Positions 8,426 to 17,125 are shown, counted from the stretch's first letter. The stretch: 64,000 nt of DNA from Photobacterium ganghwense (GCF_003025595.1 NZ_PYMI01000004.1:186001-250000), one strand, 5' to 3'. Translations and numbers: made by a program. The notes: generated by a model from the letters alone, not told the origin.

Positions 8426-8761
8426 TCAAACAGCTAAGGCATGGGCATGCTCAGTATCGCCGGCAACTATAGAGTCGATATGCTCAATGATGTAGCGCTC
8501 ATAATCAGCCAGCTCTGGGTATTGAGACGCAGGGCTAGTTAGATACCGGGATTTCTTGTGCTTAAAGCTGATTTCTGTAAGTACAGGAATTTCTTCCCAA
8601 GCTTTTTTGTTATGGAAATCATCTAGCACTACAATGTAGCGATGGTTTTTGGTACGCATGTTGAGGCAACGTACTTCAACAGCACATGCAAAACCAGGCA
8701 GATCGAAGGTATCCACCATTTTCGTTCTACTCATGATCGTTTGTACTGTACGTGTATACAT
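8426..8761 (-). CDS. Unknown 111-residue partner of the GNAT-like gene
   Basis: Soluble protein with a beta-rich N-terminus (FACAVEVRCLNMRTKNHRYI) and a helical C-terminus (YPELADYERYIIEHIDSIVA). The start could be at 8761 or at the Met of MSRTKM nine codons in. It precedes the GNAT-like gene on the same strand and the two probably form an operon driven from the palindrome-rich region at 8762-9037. No antitoxin-type DNA-binding motif is obvious. Confidence 0.45.
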   Translation of the reverse strand: MYTRTVQTIMSRTKMVDTFDLPGFACAVEVRCLNMRTKNHRYIVVLDDFHNKKAWEEIPVLTEISFKHKKSRYLTSPASQYPELADYERYIIEHIDSIVAGDTEHAHALAV

Positions 8762-8822
8762 TACGCTTACCTTGACTAATATCCATTAAATATTACGTTC
8801 ACAGGTCAAGTATTTATCCTTT

Positions 8823-8867
8823 ATGCGCAAATATCAACATAAATTTGTTGATATGAATCCTGCGCAT
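8823..8867. repeat. Nested inverted repeat upstream of the integrase
   Basis: Outer arms ATGCGCA / TGCGCAT (8823-8829 and 8861-8867) enclose inner arms ATATCAACA / TGTTGATAT (8831-8839 and 8846-8854). It lies between two divergent transcription units, so it may be an operator for the 111-aa gene or an arm-type binding site for the integrase. Confidence 0.55.
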
Positions 8868-8902
8868 TTGAGCAATTCTTTTCCATTTATTGCAATGTAT
8901 GC

Positions 8903-8937
8903 TTAAGCAACTGCACCCACAAATGCGTTAAGCAACT
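8903..8937. repeat. Direct repeat TTAAGCAACT, two copies
   Basis: Exact 10-base copies at 8903-8912 and 8928-8937, 25 bases apart (about 2.4 helical turns), 100 bases upstream of the integrase gene. This spacing and position would suit arm-type sites for the integrase or Cox. No protein partner can be proved from sequence. Confidence 0.45.
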
Positions 8938-9007
8938 AATTTCAAACATTTGAATGTTTCTAGTTGAGTTTAGAAACATTGCAAAACATTGCTGTAATCG
9001 GCAAAAT

Positions 9008-9027
9008 AACTGTATATAAAAACAGTA
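9008..9027 (+). promoter_or_regulatory. LexA (SOS) box in front of the integrase gene
   Basis: CTGTATATAAAAACAG at 9010-9025 matches the CTGT-N8-ACAG rule, and the 20-base site differs from the E. coli optimum at few positions. It ends ten bases before the integrase ATG at 9038, so LexA bound here would block transcription or early elongation. Confidence 0.75.
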
Positions 9028-9037
9028 TCAAATTGTT

Positions 9038-10060
9038 ATGGCAGTTCGAAAGCAAGCAGATGGTAGCTGGATCTGCGAATGCTACCCTCAGGGCCGCGAA
9101 GGTTTGCGTGTTAGAAAGAAGTTCGCAACCAAAGGCGAAGCTACGGCCTTTGAACGCTTCACGATGCGTGAGATAGACGACAAGCCCTGGTTAGGAAAGT
9201 CGGCTGATAGACGTCACTTAACTGACTTATTGGAAGTCTGGTACTCGCTCTATGGGATCAGTTTGGGCAATGGGGCATTCATTAAGAGCAAGATGCTCAA
9301 AATGGCTGAAGCAATGGGCAACCCTTTAGCGCCCAAGTTTAGCAGCAAGGTGTACTCTAATTTTCGCCAACTTCGCTTATCTGGTGATATCAATTTTGTT
9401 GACCAGCGATGGCAAAAGGGAAAACCCAGCATTGCTACCATCAATTCTGAGCTTGCACGATTCAAAGCTGTGTTCAGTAAGCTGAAGGAATTGGGTGAAT
9501 GGGATGGCCCTAACCCACTCGAAGACATCAAGCCACTGAAAGATCACGAACGTGAAATGGCATTCTTGAATGAGGATGAAATTCGCTCACTTCTGAAGCA
9601 TGTTTCGGCACACTCGCGTAAGGACATGCTCAAAATCGTGAAGCTATGTTTGTCTACCGGAGCACGATGGAATGAAGCAGCTCAATTACGTGGTAGCCAG
9701 TTGAGCAAATACAAGGTCACGTTCACCAACACCAAGAACAAGAAGAACCGCTCGGTACCCATCAGCCAGGAACTCTACGACGAGATCTATAAACCCACAT
9801 CGGGTAAGCTGTTCGAAGAATGCTATACCCCTTTTTGCTACCTTTTAAAAAACAAGGTATGTGATGGTCTTCCTGCCGGCCAGGCTACCCATGTTCTTCG
9901 CCATACATTTGCCAGCCACTTTATGATGAACGGTGGCAATATCCTCGTGTTGAAAGAAATTCTCGGCCATGCTGATATTGGGATGACGATGCGTTACGCA
10001 CACTTCTCTCCCGATCACCTCACTGATGCACTCACAAAGAACCCACTTTCAAGCCTTTAG
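9038..10060 (+). CDS. int: Tyrosine recombinase (phage integrase, P2-like)
   Basis: 340 residues. N-terminal arm-binding part (ADGSWICECYPQGREGLRVR), a SAM-like core-binding domain, and a C-terminal catalytic domain with the usual residues: Arg in STGARWNEAAQLR (about 206), Lys in the TKNKKNRSVP turn, HVLRHTFASHF (H-x-x-R), EILGHADIG and Tyr in MRYAHFSP (about residue 325). It would insert and excise the prophage at guaC, whose 3' piece lies 130 bases downstream. Expression is probably SOS-controlled through the LexA box at 9008. Cox at 2800-3015 is the likely directionality partner. Confidence 0.92.
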   Translation: MAVRKQADGSWICECYPQGREGLRVRKKFATKGEATAFERFTMREIDDKPWLGKSADRRHLTDLLEVWYSLYGISLGNGAFIKSKMLKMAEAMGNPLAPKFSSKVYSNFRQLRLSGDINFVDQRWQKGKPSIATINSELARFKAVFSKLKELGEWDGPNPLEDIKPLKDHEREMAFLNEDEIRSLLKHVSAHSRKDMLKIVKLCLSTGARWNEAAQLRGSQLSKYKVTFTNTKNKKNRSVPISQELYDEIYKPTSGKLFEECYTPFCYLLKNKVCDGLPAGQATHVLRHTFASHFMMNGGNILVLKEILGHADIGMTMRYAHFSPDHLTDALTKNPLSSL

Positions 10061-10129
10061 CACCCTGCCGCCAGTGGCGACAAAATGGCGGCAGACATGA
10101 AAAACATAGCAAAAAATCGCCCTAAATAG

Positions 10130-10145
10130 CTGTATATCCATACAG
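10130..10145. promoter_or_regulatory. Second LexA-like box between integrase and guaC fragment
   Basis: CTGTATATCCATACAG fits CTGT-N8-ACAG exactly. It lies 70 bases past the integrase stop and about 60 bases before the guaC junction, inside the presumed attachment region. No SOS gene follows within the window, so its target may be the guaC remnant or nothing. Confidence 0.55.
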
Positions 10146-10192
10146 AAAAACAAACCAAGATAAAAATAAGCTATTGAAATATAATGAAATGA

Positions 10193-10456
10193 GTGATTTT
10201 TATGAAATTCTATGGCATGTCATCCCAGAGCGCGATGGACAAGCACTCCGGCGGCGTAGCCAACTACCGTGCTGCTGAAGGAAAGACCGTACTCTTGCCA
10301 TTCCGTGGCCCAGTAGAAAACACCATTCAGGACATCATGGGCGGTGTGCGCTCAACCTGCACCTACGTTGGCGCGGCGAAGCTGAAAGAGCTAACAAAAC
10401 GCACCACGTTCATCCGCGTCCGCGAGCAGGAAAACAACGTTTACGGTAAAGAGTAA
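10193..10456 (+). pseudogene. guaC: 3' fragment of guaC (GMP reductase)
   Basis: The frame encodes only the last ~85 residues of GMP reductase: [20 protein letters not shown], the EGKTV turn, [20 protein letters not shown] and RRTTFIRV-like end. Full-length GuaC is about 347 residues with the catalytic Cys far upstream, so this piece is inactive. The break is abrupt at about codon 1-3 and coincides with the end of the integrase element, so the fragment is the chromosomal side of the attachment site. An intact reconstituted guaC may lie at the prophage's other end, left of the window. Confidence 0.9.
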
Positions 10457-10481
10457 ACTCGGTTTTTCCGCAGTTTTTAGG

Positions 10482-10504
10482 GCCGCTTTTAAGCGGCCTT
10501 TTTC
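10482..10504 (+). terminator. guaC intrinsic terminator
   Basis: Stem GGCCGCTT / AAGCGGCC (10482-10499) followed by TTTTT, 26 bases after the guaC stop. A related stem recurs at 30,827-30,844, which marks that spot as a second copy of the guaC downstream region. Confidence 0.9.
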
Positions 10505-10543
10505 GTTGCCAGAATCGCCTAGTGGCGACACCTGCGACTTTAT

Positions 10544-10587
10544 TGTTGAAACAACCATAAAGTGATATTTACCACCATAACTTGATA
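10544..10587 (+). repeat. Tn7-like (type I-F3 CAST-type) right end, copy 1
   Basis: Begins TGTTGAAACAACCATAAAG with two spaced TnsB-type sites (CAACCATAAAGTGATATTTA and CCACCATAACTTGATA). From memory, the right end of the Vibrio cholerae CAST Tn6677 starts TGTTGATACAACCATAAAAT and has the same repeated C-C-A-T-A-A-A-n-T-G-A-T-A units. The five bases before it are TTTAT. It lies 88 bases past the guaC stop; guaC is one of the known attachment genes of I-F3 CASTs, which insert with the right end toward the target. Confidence 0.8.
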
Positions 10588-10888
10588 TTGTAGTGGTTAA
10601 CATAAAGTCTGGCATCAACTACAACTGTTGCAGCGTCGGACCGAGCTTTCTGGAACGCCCATGGACAGAAATGTGTTAGTGCTCTAGCACTAACACAGCA
10701 ACGATAGATTAGAAAAATTATCTAAAGCCGTTAAACACTTCTATAAAAGTTATAATTAAACGCAGAGCTTATCTATTGATTCAACAATGCTTCTAGCCTA
10801 TTACTAGTGCACTCCTCAGATTGACAATGAACAGCGGCTCTCTGTGACAAACCAAGTCTAACCCTAACAATCCGAAGCAAATATAAGG
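10588..10888. other. Non-coding stretch inside the right end
   Basis: About 300 bases between the transposon end and the alcohol dehydrogenase stop. It contains a short inverted repeat GTGTTAGTGCTCTAGCACTAACAC (arms around 10,675-10,698) but no gene or CRISPR repeat. Confidence 0.5.
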
Positions 10889-11941
10889 CTAGCTATTCAA
10901 AGTCGCCATATCAATTACAAACCTATATTTTACGTCTGCATTCAATAGTCTTGAAAACGCGTCATTAATATCTTGGATATCGATCATCTCAATATCTGCC
11001 ACCACATTGTGCTCACCACAAAAATCGAGCATCTCCTGAGTTTCTTCTAGGCCTCCGATAAGAGACCCGGTCAAACTTTTTCCACGGGCAATTAATGGAC
11101 CGGACTGAACCGCTGGCTCTAACGGACCAAAATAACCAACCAGCACCAATGCACCATCTGGCGCTAGCGTGTTGATATATGGGTTGACATCGTGATTGTA
11201 AGGAACGGTGTCGATGATCAAATCAAACGTACTTTTCACGGTTTGCATCTGGGTGTCATCAGTAGAAATAATGACGTTATCCGCACCAAGGCGATACGCA
11301 TCTTCTTCTTTGCCTTTTGAGCGGCTAAACAAGGTGACCTCTGCGCCCATTGCTTTTGCCAGTTTGATCGCTATGTGGCCTAGTCCACCCAGCCCCACGA
11401 TTGCAACTTTTTTCCCCTCTCCAATCTTCCAACGTCGTAAAGGTGAATAAACCGTGATGCCCGCGCAAAGCAAAGGAGCAGAGCCAGCTAAATCGATGTT
11501 TTCAGGGATATCCAGTACAAAGTTTTCTGAGACCACAATTCTTTCAGAGTAACCGCCGTAGGTTATTGAGCCATCGAAACGGTCCCGCCCGCCATAAGTA
11601 GTGACTAGATTGTCGCAGTACTGCTCCTGGTGATCTGTGCACGAAGAGCATGTTTGACAAGAGTCCACCAAGCAACCCACGCCAACAGCCTGCCCAACTT
11701 TGAACTTTGTTACGTCCTTTCCAACTTGTTTCACCCGTCCGACAATTTCATGGCCGGGCACCATTGGGTATTCTTCCTTTCCCCAATCACTGCGCACATG
11801 GTGAATGTCAGTGTGGCAGATACCACAATACAAAATGTCAATTTCAACATCATCAGCTCTAAGCTCTCGACGCTCAAACGAGTACGGTACTAGGTCTGCC
11901 TCAGATGAGTGCGCGGCATATCCCTTTACTTTTGAATTCAT
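10889..11941 (-). CDS. Zinc-dependent alcohol dehydrogenase (YahK/CAD type)
   Basis: 350 residues, full length for the family; reduces aldehydes to alcohols with NAD(P)H. Catalytic zinc ligands: CGICHTDIHH (Cys about 37) and PGHEIVG (His about 64). Structural zinc: DSCQTCSSCTDHQEQYC. Rossmann motif VGLGGLGHIAIKLAKAMGAE near residue 180. This combination is typical of cinnamyl-alcohol/YahK-like aldehyde reductases. It leads a minus-strand group with the NAD(P)-binding protein and hydrolase to its right and suits a role in aldehyde detoxification with the old yellow enzyme of the same element. Confidence 0.9.
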   Translation of the reverse strand: MNSKVKGYAAHSSEADLVPYSFERRELRADDVEIDILYCGICHTDIHHVRSDWGKEEYPMVPGHEIVGRVKQVGKDVTKFKVGQAVGVGCLVDSCQTCSSCTDHQEQYCDNLVTTYGGRDRFDGSITYGGYSERIVVSENFVLDIPENIDLAGSAPLLCAGITVYSPLRRWKIGEGKKVAIVGLGGLGHIAIKLAKAMGAEVTLFSRSKGKEEDAYRLGADNVIISTDDTQMQTVKSTFDLIIDTVPYNHDVNPYINTLAPDGALVLVGYFGPLEPAVQSGPLIARGKSLTGSLIGGLEETQEMLDFCGEHNVVADIEMIDIQDINDAFSRLLNADVKYRFVIDMATLNS

Positions 11942-11951
11942 TGTTTACTAC

Positions 11952-12617
11952 CTATTTGGTGAGTATATTTATGTCTTGGTTCTCAACCACAACAGAAGTT
12001 TGTCCTTGTCTCAGTAAGTTCAAAATGGCTGTTCCTACTTTTTCGCTGTCGGTAATCATCGACGGGAAAGCGCTTCGTACTAAACGCATTAACCAGCCTG
12101 TGTAGCGATACAGTAGTCGGTATGTGGTTTCCTTAGACTCTTCACCGTTCATCGGAATAATTAACGCTGGTCTAAGCAAGTAAACGGCTTTAAAGCGCAT
12201 TCTCAGCAAATCGTTTTCAGTTTTTCCTTTTATACGTGCCCAAGCCACTTTTCCCGTTTCACTTGAATCCGTACCCTTACCGGAGATATAAACAAAACTC
12301 ATATCAGGGTTCGCCTCAGACATTGCTTTTGCGACCGCCAAAGGTAGCGTCTGATTCAGGTTTAAATATTCTTTTTCAGTGCTACTTCCTATTGAAGTAC
12401 CTACGCAGAATAGACATGCATCAAACTGAGAAAGCTTGTTCGTCAACCCTTCATAATTAAACATATCGTCCAGGATTAGACTTTTTAACTTAGGGTGCTC
12501 TACCATTAGCTTACTGCGACCAATGGCCAGAACTTCAGTTACATCATTCGCGTTTAGGCACTCCCTAAGGGTCGCACGACCCACCATGCCAGACGCCCCG
12601 AATATTATTAGCTTCAT
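11952..12617 (-). CDS. NAD(P)-binding Rossmann protein (atypical SDR)
   Basis: 221 residues from the ATG at 12617 (MKLIIFGASGMVGRATLREC); the frame runs further upstream but the dinucleotide motif GASGMVG sits right at this start. Later parts include FCVGTSIGSS and FVYISGKGTDSS and LLRPALIIP, as in YbjT/HTATIP2-like oxidoreductases. The substrate is unknown. Ten bases separate it from the alcohol dehydrogenase downstream, so the two are probably one operon. Confidence 0.75.
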   Translation of the reverse strand: MKLIIFGASGMVGRATLRECLNANDVTEVLAIGRSKLMVEHPKLKSLILDDMFNYEGLTNKLSQFDACLFCVGTSIGSSTEKEYLNLNQTLPLAVAKAMSEANPDMSFVYISGKGTDSSETGKVAWARIKGKTENDLLRMRFKAVYLLRPALIIPMNGEESKETTYRLLYRYTGWLMRLVRSAFPSMITDSEKVGTAILNLLRQGQTSVVVENQDINILTK

Positions 12618-12689
12618 ATTGTTTCCAGTAAGAGAAGGATCAGCGACCGCGTCCGCAGCACTGCGCGTTAACACAGTGCTGCTTTTCGA

Positions 12690-13610
12690 CTATAGGTTTT
12701 CTTTGTAGAACGGGATCAGCTTTTCTAGCGCCATGCCTACTGGCTCCGGTTTGTCATAAAGATCATAGTGAGACCAACCTTGCAACTCTACTAACTTTTT
12801 ATTCTTTGAAGCCGCTCGGCCTATGATTTCACAACCGTCTCGATACGCGCCGAACGCACCTACTTTGTCGCCGACAACAACCAGAAGAGGTTGAGTTAAA
12901 AGTACTTCGGCCAAATGGAATGCATCCCAACCCACTGCTGCTGCTTGGTGAGAAAACATAGAACGATTGACGCCGTTTGGTTTACGACCACGATCTGAAC
13001 GGTAATATTCAGTTGCACCCATTAAATCTGTTTCTACGAGGCCTAAACTTCTCGCTTCTTCTGGAGATGAAGGCAATAAATCATCAACTCGAAGCTGCTC
13101 TCCGCGCACTTCGGCGGTGCGTTGAGCTGCCATAGCTTCCATTGCACTGATAGGGTCAAAACCGCTAAAACCTTCTCTCATTAATCGACCATAGTTTGCG
13201 CCCGTGATGGTACCAACGGCTTTTATACGTCGTTCTGTCATTGAAGCGTTAATAGCGTAACCGCCACCGCCACATATCCCCAACACACCGATTCTGTTTT
13301 CATCAACATATGGCAGTGTCATTAAGTAATCAGTAACAACTCTAAAGTCTTCAACTCGTTGTGTTGGGTCTTCGATATAGCGAGGCTCACCACCGCTTGC
13401 ACCTTGATAACTTGCGTCAAATGCGATTACTACAAATCCCGCTTCAGCTAGAGCCGCACCGTATACTTCACCTGAGGTTTGCTCTTTACAGCTACCTATT
13501 GGATGGGCACTGATAATGGCTGCATACTTTTTATCTTCACTGAAGCCTGGCGGATAGTAAATGTCAGCGGCAATATCCCAGTATTTGTTTTTTATCATTA
13601 CACTTTTCAC
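12690..13610 (-). CDS. Alpha/beta hydrolase, dienelactone-hydrolase-like (paralogue A1)
   Basis: About 306 residues. I choose a GTG start at 13610, which has GAGG eight bases upstream and aligns with the paralogue at 17148-18089; an ATG at 13598 is the alternative. Motifs: SAHPIGSCKEQTSGEVYG, FDASYQGASGG, LGICGGGGYA as the nucleophile elbow with Cys in the nucleophile place, and WSHYDLYD near the end with the catalytic His. Cys elbows are known in dienelactone hydrolases. Its closest relative is the gene at 17148-18089. A LysR gene is divergent to it and may control it. Confidence 0.75.
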   Translation of the reverse strand: MKSVMIKNKYWDIAADIYYPPGFSEDKKYAAIISAHPIGSCKEQTSGEVYGAALAEAGFVVIAFDASYQGASGGEPRYIEDPTQRVEDFRVVTDYLMTLPYVDENRIGVLGICGGGGYAINASMTERRIKAVGTITGANYGRLMREGFSGFDPISAMEAMAAQRTAEVRGEQLRVDDLLPSSPEEARSLGLVETDLMGATEYYRSDRGRKPNGVNRSMFSHQAAAVGWDAFHLAEVLLTQPLLVVVGDKVGAFGAYRDGCEIIGRAASKNKKLVELQGWSHYDLYDKPEPVGMALEKLIPFYKENL

Positions 13611-13862
13611 AATAAATTCCTCATTAACAATCTGTTTTACGAGGAAATTTACAGGCAAACGTTATTGCGATTGTTTTGTAAATCACCTCTGTAGGTTTCA
13701 TTCCCGTTAACTAATCACCTAAGGAGATTGCTCAACTCTAGAAGCTTGTCGTCAGGCTTAGGTAACCGGAAACTGAGTTAAATATAGATTTGTTATTTGG
13801 ATACAACAAGCACATAATAATGACTACAGAATTAAGCAACACTTAACAATTGGGTTATATTT

Positions 13863-14768
13863 ATGGAACCATCACTACTCCCAGCGCTTTTGTGGTTTGT
13901 TCGCATTGCACATCTAAAAAGTTTTACTAAAGTAGCTAGAGAGTTCAGGGTTACTAGGGCTGCCCTGTCTCAAAACCTAAAATCTCTGGAACAGAAATTA
14001 GGCGTCACGTTGATCTATAGAACGACCAGAGATATGTCCCTTACCGAAGAGGGACGATTATTGTATGAAACTCTGCAACCAGCGCTTGGGTCAATTGAAG
14101 AAGCATTACGAAATATTGGTCAAATCAATGTCGAGCCTACAGGGCTGTTAAGAATTAATACTTCCAGAGTCGTAGCAAAGTATATTTTAGAACCCCATCT
14201 CGCGGAATTTTTGACCCGATATCCGAAGTTAAAAATCGAGCTAATTATGGACGACGGATTAGCCAATATAATCGCGGATGGGTGCGATGCTGGTATAAGA
14301 TTGGGGGAATCTCTGGCAGAGCATGTCGTAGCGATCCCTATCACTCCAATGTTGGAAATGGCGGTAGTTGGGTCACCTCAATATTTTGAAACATATGGCA
14401 CCCCGGCCAAACCTTCAGATCTCGTTAATCACAACTGTTTAGGCTTTAGAAACTCAACAAGCCACTCTTTGTATTCCTGGGAATTCACGGATCCGAATGG
14501 CGGAGATTTTGAGGTTCAACCTAACGGCAAACTTATTACAAATGATGATGAAGGGATGATTAGGGCTGCGGTAAACGGTATTGGGTTAATACAACATATA
14601 AATTTCGCTGTCAGAGAGCATATAGAGAGCGGTAAATTAGTCAGAGTGCTAAATGAATGGTGTTCACCATTCACTGGTTTTTTCCTCTACGTCCCATCAC
14701 GCGAAAATATGCCAGCCAAAACTCGTATTCTCATTCATTTTCTAAAGGAGAAAAGAGATCTCTGGTAA
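13863..14768 (+). CDS. LysR-type regulator (paralogue 1)
   Basis: 301 residues, normal LysR length. Winged helix at residues 8-66 (SFTKVAREFRVTRAALSQNL then LEQKLGVTLIYRTTRDMSLT), then a periplasmic-binding-like effector domain. Divergent from the hydrolase A1 gene with a 250-base intergenic region that should hold the shared operator. It is clearly related to the second LysR at 25,055 (same GLIRI and DDGFANI-like segments). The inducer is unknown; an aldehyde, ester or quinone would fit the neighbourhood. Confidence 0.85.
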   Translation: MEPSLLPALLWFVRIAHLKSFTKVAREFRVTRAALSQNLKSLEQKLGVTLIYRTTRDMSLTEEGRLLYETLQPALGSIEEALRNIGQINVEPTGLLRINTSRVVAKYILEPHLAEFLTRYPKLKIELIMDDGLANIIADGCDAGIRLGESLAEHVVAIPITPMLEMAVVGSPQYFETYGTPAKPSDLVNHNCLGFRNSTSHSLYSWEFTDPNGGDFEVQPNGKLITNDDEGMIRAAVNGIGLIQHINFAVREHIESGKLVRVLNEWCSPFTGFFLYVPSRENMPAKTRILIHFLKEKRDLW

Positions 14769-15507
14769 AGCACTATTAGATAAACACCTCATCACATTAG
14801 GAAAAGTAGGTCAAAACATAGTAATCAGAAATCATAGTTTATCTGGTTCCATCAAGGAGTGGGGCAAATATGAGTTAAAGAAAACCGTTCCTAAAAAACG
14901 ACACACTCAATTGGAATGTCATTGATTTACGCAATTGAGTAACTATCTCAGCTTCTACTGCAATTTATGTTGAAAATTGGGGAAGATATGTCATAAGCAG
15001 ACATAAATGCGAGCATCATATCAGAGGCTTATCGAACCAATCTCACCATAATATGACATAGAAATGAAGCATAAGGTGACATAACCTTCCCTTGATTAAG
15101 CAGCTGCAACGGAAAGTGTAAGATTTTTTCTTTCATACTGTCACGATGACACAACCAGACTCATCTCTATGATATTTTCAATGCAGTTCTGGGCAAAAAA
15201 ATAAAGCAATCTATCGCTTTACTTCAAAATCCTGAGCAACCCGTTTGGCCATCAATACCACGCCACAAGCTGACCAAAGCAAAAGCTGTTTCGCTATTGA
15301 AGCCAGCTTACTGAATCGGTTCTATGCCATGATGTTGCTGAAAGCCTGAGATCAGTGTACATATTTGGTGCAAAACTGGAATCTGACGTGCCCCAACTGA
15401 GCCTCCTCTCATGGTTCTATGACTTCCGCTGACACAGAACAATAATCCCCCTTATCAAAAGGGTCAGCACCACAGACAAATATTAATATTCATTCTTTTT
15501 AAAACGT
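14769..15507. other. 739-base region without a gene
   Basis: No convincing coding frame on either strand. The plus strand has short stop-rich frames and several runs that look like decayed coding sequence, but I could not recognise a product. It lies between the LysR and AraC genes, both of which end here (convergent). Confidence 0.5.
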
Positions 15508-16398
15508 CTAATTTTGACGCAGACGTTGAATGTCTTTTTGTGGTGGAAGCCCAAACAAACGACTGTATTCACGGCTAAATTGCGACGCACTTTCATAGCC
15601 AACCAGATTACTTGCCTGAGTCGCATCCAAGCCATTTATCAGCATTTGTTCTCTCGCCTCTTGGAGGCGTAAGTTTTTCAAATATTGTAACGGACTACTT
15701 CCAGTCAATGCTTTGAAATGCAACCTAAAGCTAGAGGCGCTCATGTGTGCTTGATCAGCCAATTCATTCATCCCCACTGTCTCGGTGAAGTTTTTCTTCA
15801 TCCAGGTCACAATTTTAAGTATGTGATTGCTGGGAGAGCCCACGGAGGCGATATGACGTAATTGCATACCATGCGGCCCATGTAAAAGTCGAATAATGAG
15901 TTCCTTTTTAATCAACGGGATTAAGCTGTTAAGATACTCAGGTTCTTGCTCTAACTCCAAAAGACGGCTCATGGTTCGGTATATCCCATTGTCCATTTTC
16001 TGGATGGAAATGGGCTGGTAATCAAAGTTACGGTCTGGTTTATCGAGTTTCAGCTCAGCACACGTCTGCATGATCAGTTCGTAATCCAGTTTTAATACGA
16101 TCGCTAGAAAAGGCTGATGCCGCGTCGCCTCAGTGACATGTGACACAATCGGCGTATCAAATGTTGTCAGCATCGATTGGCCAGCTTCCACGGGCACTTG
16201 CATATCATTAATCGCCAATTTCTTACTGCCTTGGAGGATCAACGAGAATCCGAGGCTATAAATACAATGCAGTGGTGCCGTGGGGGTATTTCGGATATGA
16301 ACTTCTAATCCCGGTATTTCCGTCGTATAGCTACCTTCTTTACTGCTATACGCTTGCACTTGCTCCACCAGAATCTGACTTGCCTTACTGTTGTTCAT
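15508..16398 (-). CDS. AraC-family transcriptional regulator
   Basis: 296 residues from the ATG at 16398 (MNNSKASQILVEQ). N-terminal AraC_N domain (PTAPLHCIYSLGFSLILQGS) and C-terminal double helix-turn-helix (MNELADQAHMSASSFRLHFK then ATQASNLVGYESASQFSREY). This YqhC-like layout is common next to aldehyde reductases and flavoproteins. It overlaps the flavodoxin-like gene by 14 bases, so the two are co-expressed. It may sense aldehydes or electrophiles, but this is inferred only from the neighbours. Confidence 0.85.
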   Translation of the reverse strand: MNNSKASQILVEQVQAYSSKEGSYTTEIPGLEVHIRNTPTAPLHCIYSLGFSLILQGSKKLAINDMQVPVEAGQSMLTTFDTPIVSHVTEATRHQPFLAIVLKLDYELIMQTCAELKLDKPDRNFDYQPISIQKMDNGIYRTMSRLLELEQEPEYLNSLIPLIKKELIIRLLHGPHGMQLRHIASVGSPSNHILKIVTWMKKNFTETVGMNELADQAHMSASSFRLHFKALTGSSPLQYLKNLRLQEAREQMLINGLDATQASNLVGYESASQFSREYSRLFGLPPQKDIQRLRQN

Positions 16399-17125
16399 CA
16401 CTATCACCCACTATTTCGCTTACACTTTCATTATCGTATTTTTCATCGAACCGTTGTGTTAGTTCCTGCGATGAAATCTGTCCTCCCATTCGTCCACGTT
16501 TAACGTATTGATGAGTGAAATTTATCGCACCATTTGAGCGTACTAATGCCTCGAATTCATCGATAAAATGTTGCTCAAATTTGCTGTTAAACGTATTAAA
16601 AAGAACCACGTTCTTGTTGGTAAAATCATTATTTTCAACGAATTGCCATAGGGGTGGTGCCGGGCTATACAACCAAATAGGCGAACCCAAATACACGGTA
16701 TCATATTGCGTAAGATCGATCTGAGCCGGTGAGATTTCTGCAACATTACCCCTCGCGTCATTTAATGCGCTGATCAAACCTGGAATTCCAAGCTGGTATT
16801 TTTCAGCCAAAATCTCATAGACATCGCCATCGGTTTTAGTCGCAATATGATCAGCCAATACCCCGGTATTCCCAGAGCGTGAAAATACGACAATCGCCGT
16901 CGTTGTTTCTCGTAGTTCCGCCCCTGACCACTTATCCTTGTACGACTTGTTTTCAGCATATTGTGAATTCTCAATACGCGTAACCACAAAGGCCACAACA
17001 AACAACAAGATGGCCAGAGCAAACAGAAAAATCATTATCCAGCGAACCATAGCTGCCATCCCATGAGTATTAAAAAGAACAATCGTTTGATTGCGACCAA
17101 TGAAAATCATGCGCTCCTCGAACAT
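16385..17125 (-). CDS. Membrane-anchored flavodoxin-like protein
   Basis: 246 residues. One N-terminal membrane segment (MIFLFALAILLFVVAFVV, residues about 30-47) followed by a flavodoxin fold: VVFSRSGNTGVLADHIA is the FMN phosphate-binding loop, then TVYLGSPIWLYSPAPPLWQF as the usual flavin-stacking segment. The domain would sit on one face of the membrane and carry electrons to an unknown partner. The real start may be one of the later Met codons before the membrane segment. It is in one transcription unit with the AraC gene. Confidence 0.75.
   Translation of the reverse strand: MFEERMIFIGRNQTIVLFNTHGMAAMVRWIMIFLFALAILLFVVAFVVTRIENSQYAENKSYKDKWSGAELRETTTAIVVFSRSGNTGVLADHIATKTDGDVYEILAEKYQLGIPGLISALNDARGNVAEISPAQIDLTQYDTVYLGSPIWLYSPAPPLWQFVENNDFTNKNVVLFNTFNSKFEQHFIDEFEALVRSNGAINFTHQYVKRGRMGGQISSQELTQRFDEKYDNESVSEIVGDSDEQQ

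Larger units (their letters stand above)
1..10200. mobile_element. Right part of a P2/K139-like prophage or phage-derived island, ending in guaC
   Basis: The segment has the layout of a P2/K139-type lysogeny end: minus-strand early genes with a CII-like protein and Cox, a divergent CI repressor, cargo genes, then a tyrosine integrase reading outward. It stops where a 3' fragment of guaC begins near 10,193, so guaC is the likely attachment gene. Structural and replication genes and the other attachment site lie left of the window, so the exact ends cannot be set. The core of the attachment site is probably near 10,193-10,225. The family call rests on the Cox, CI and integrase motifs. Confidence 0.75.

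Noticed and set aside
7667..8761. Classical GNAT toxin with ribbon-helix-helix antitoxin
   Set aside because: The partner protein has no ribbon-helix-helix or other DNA-binding motif and is larger than usual antitoxins.
14769..15507. Possible decayed transposase between LysR 1 and AraC
   Set aside because: Short stop-rich frames only; no residue pattern that I could assign to a transposase.
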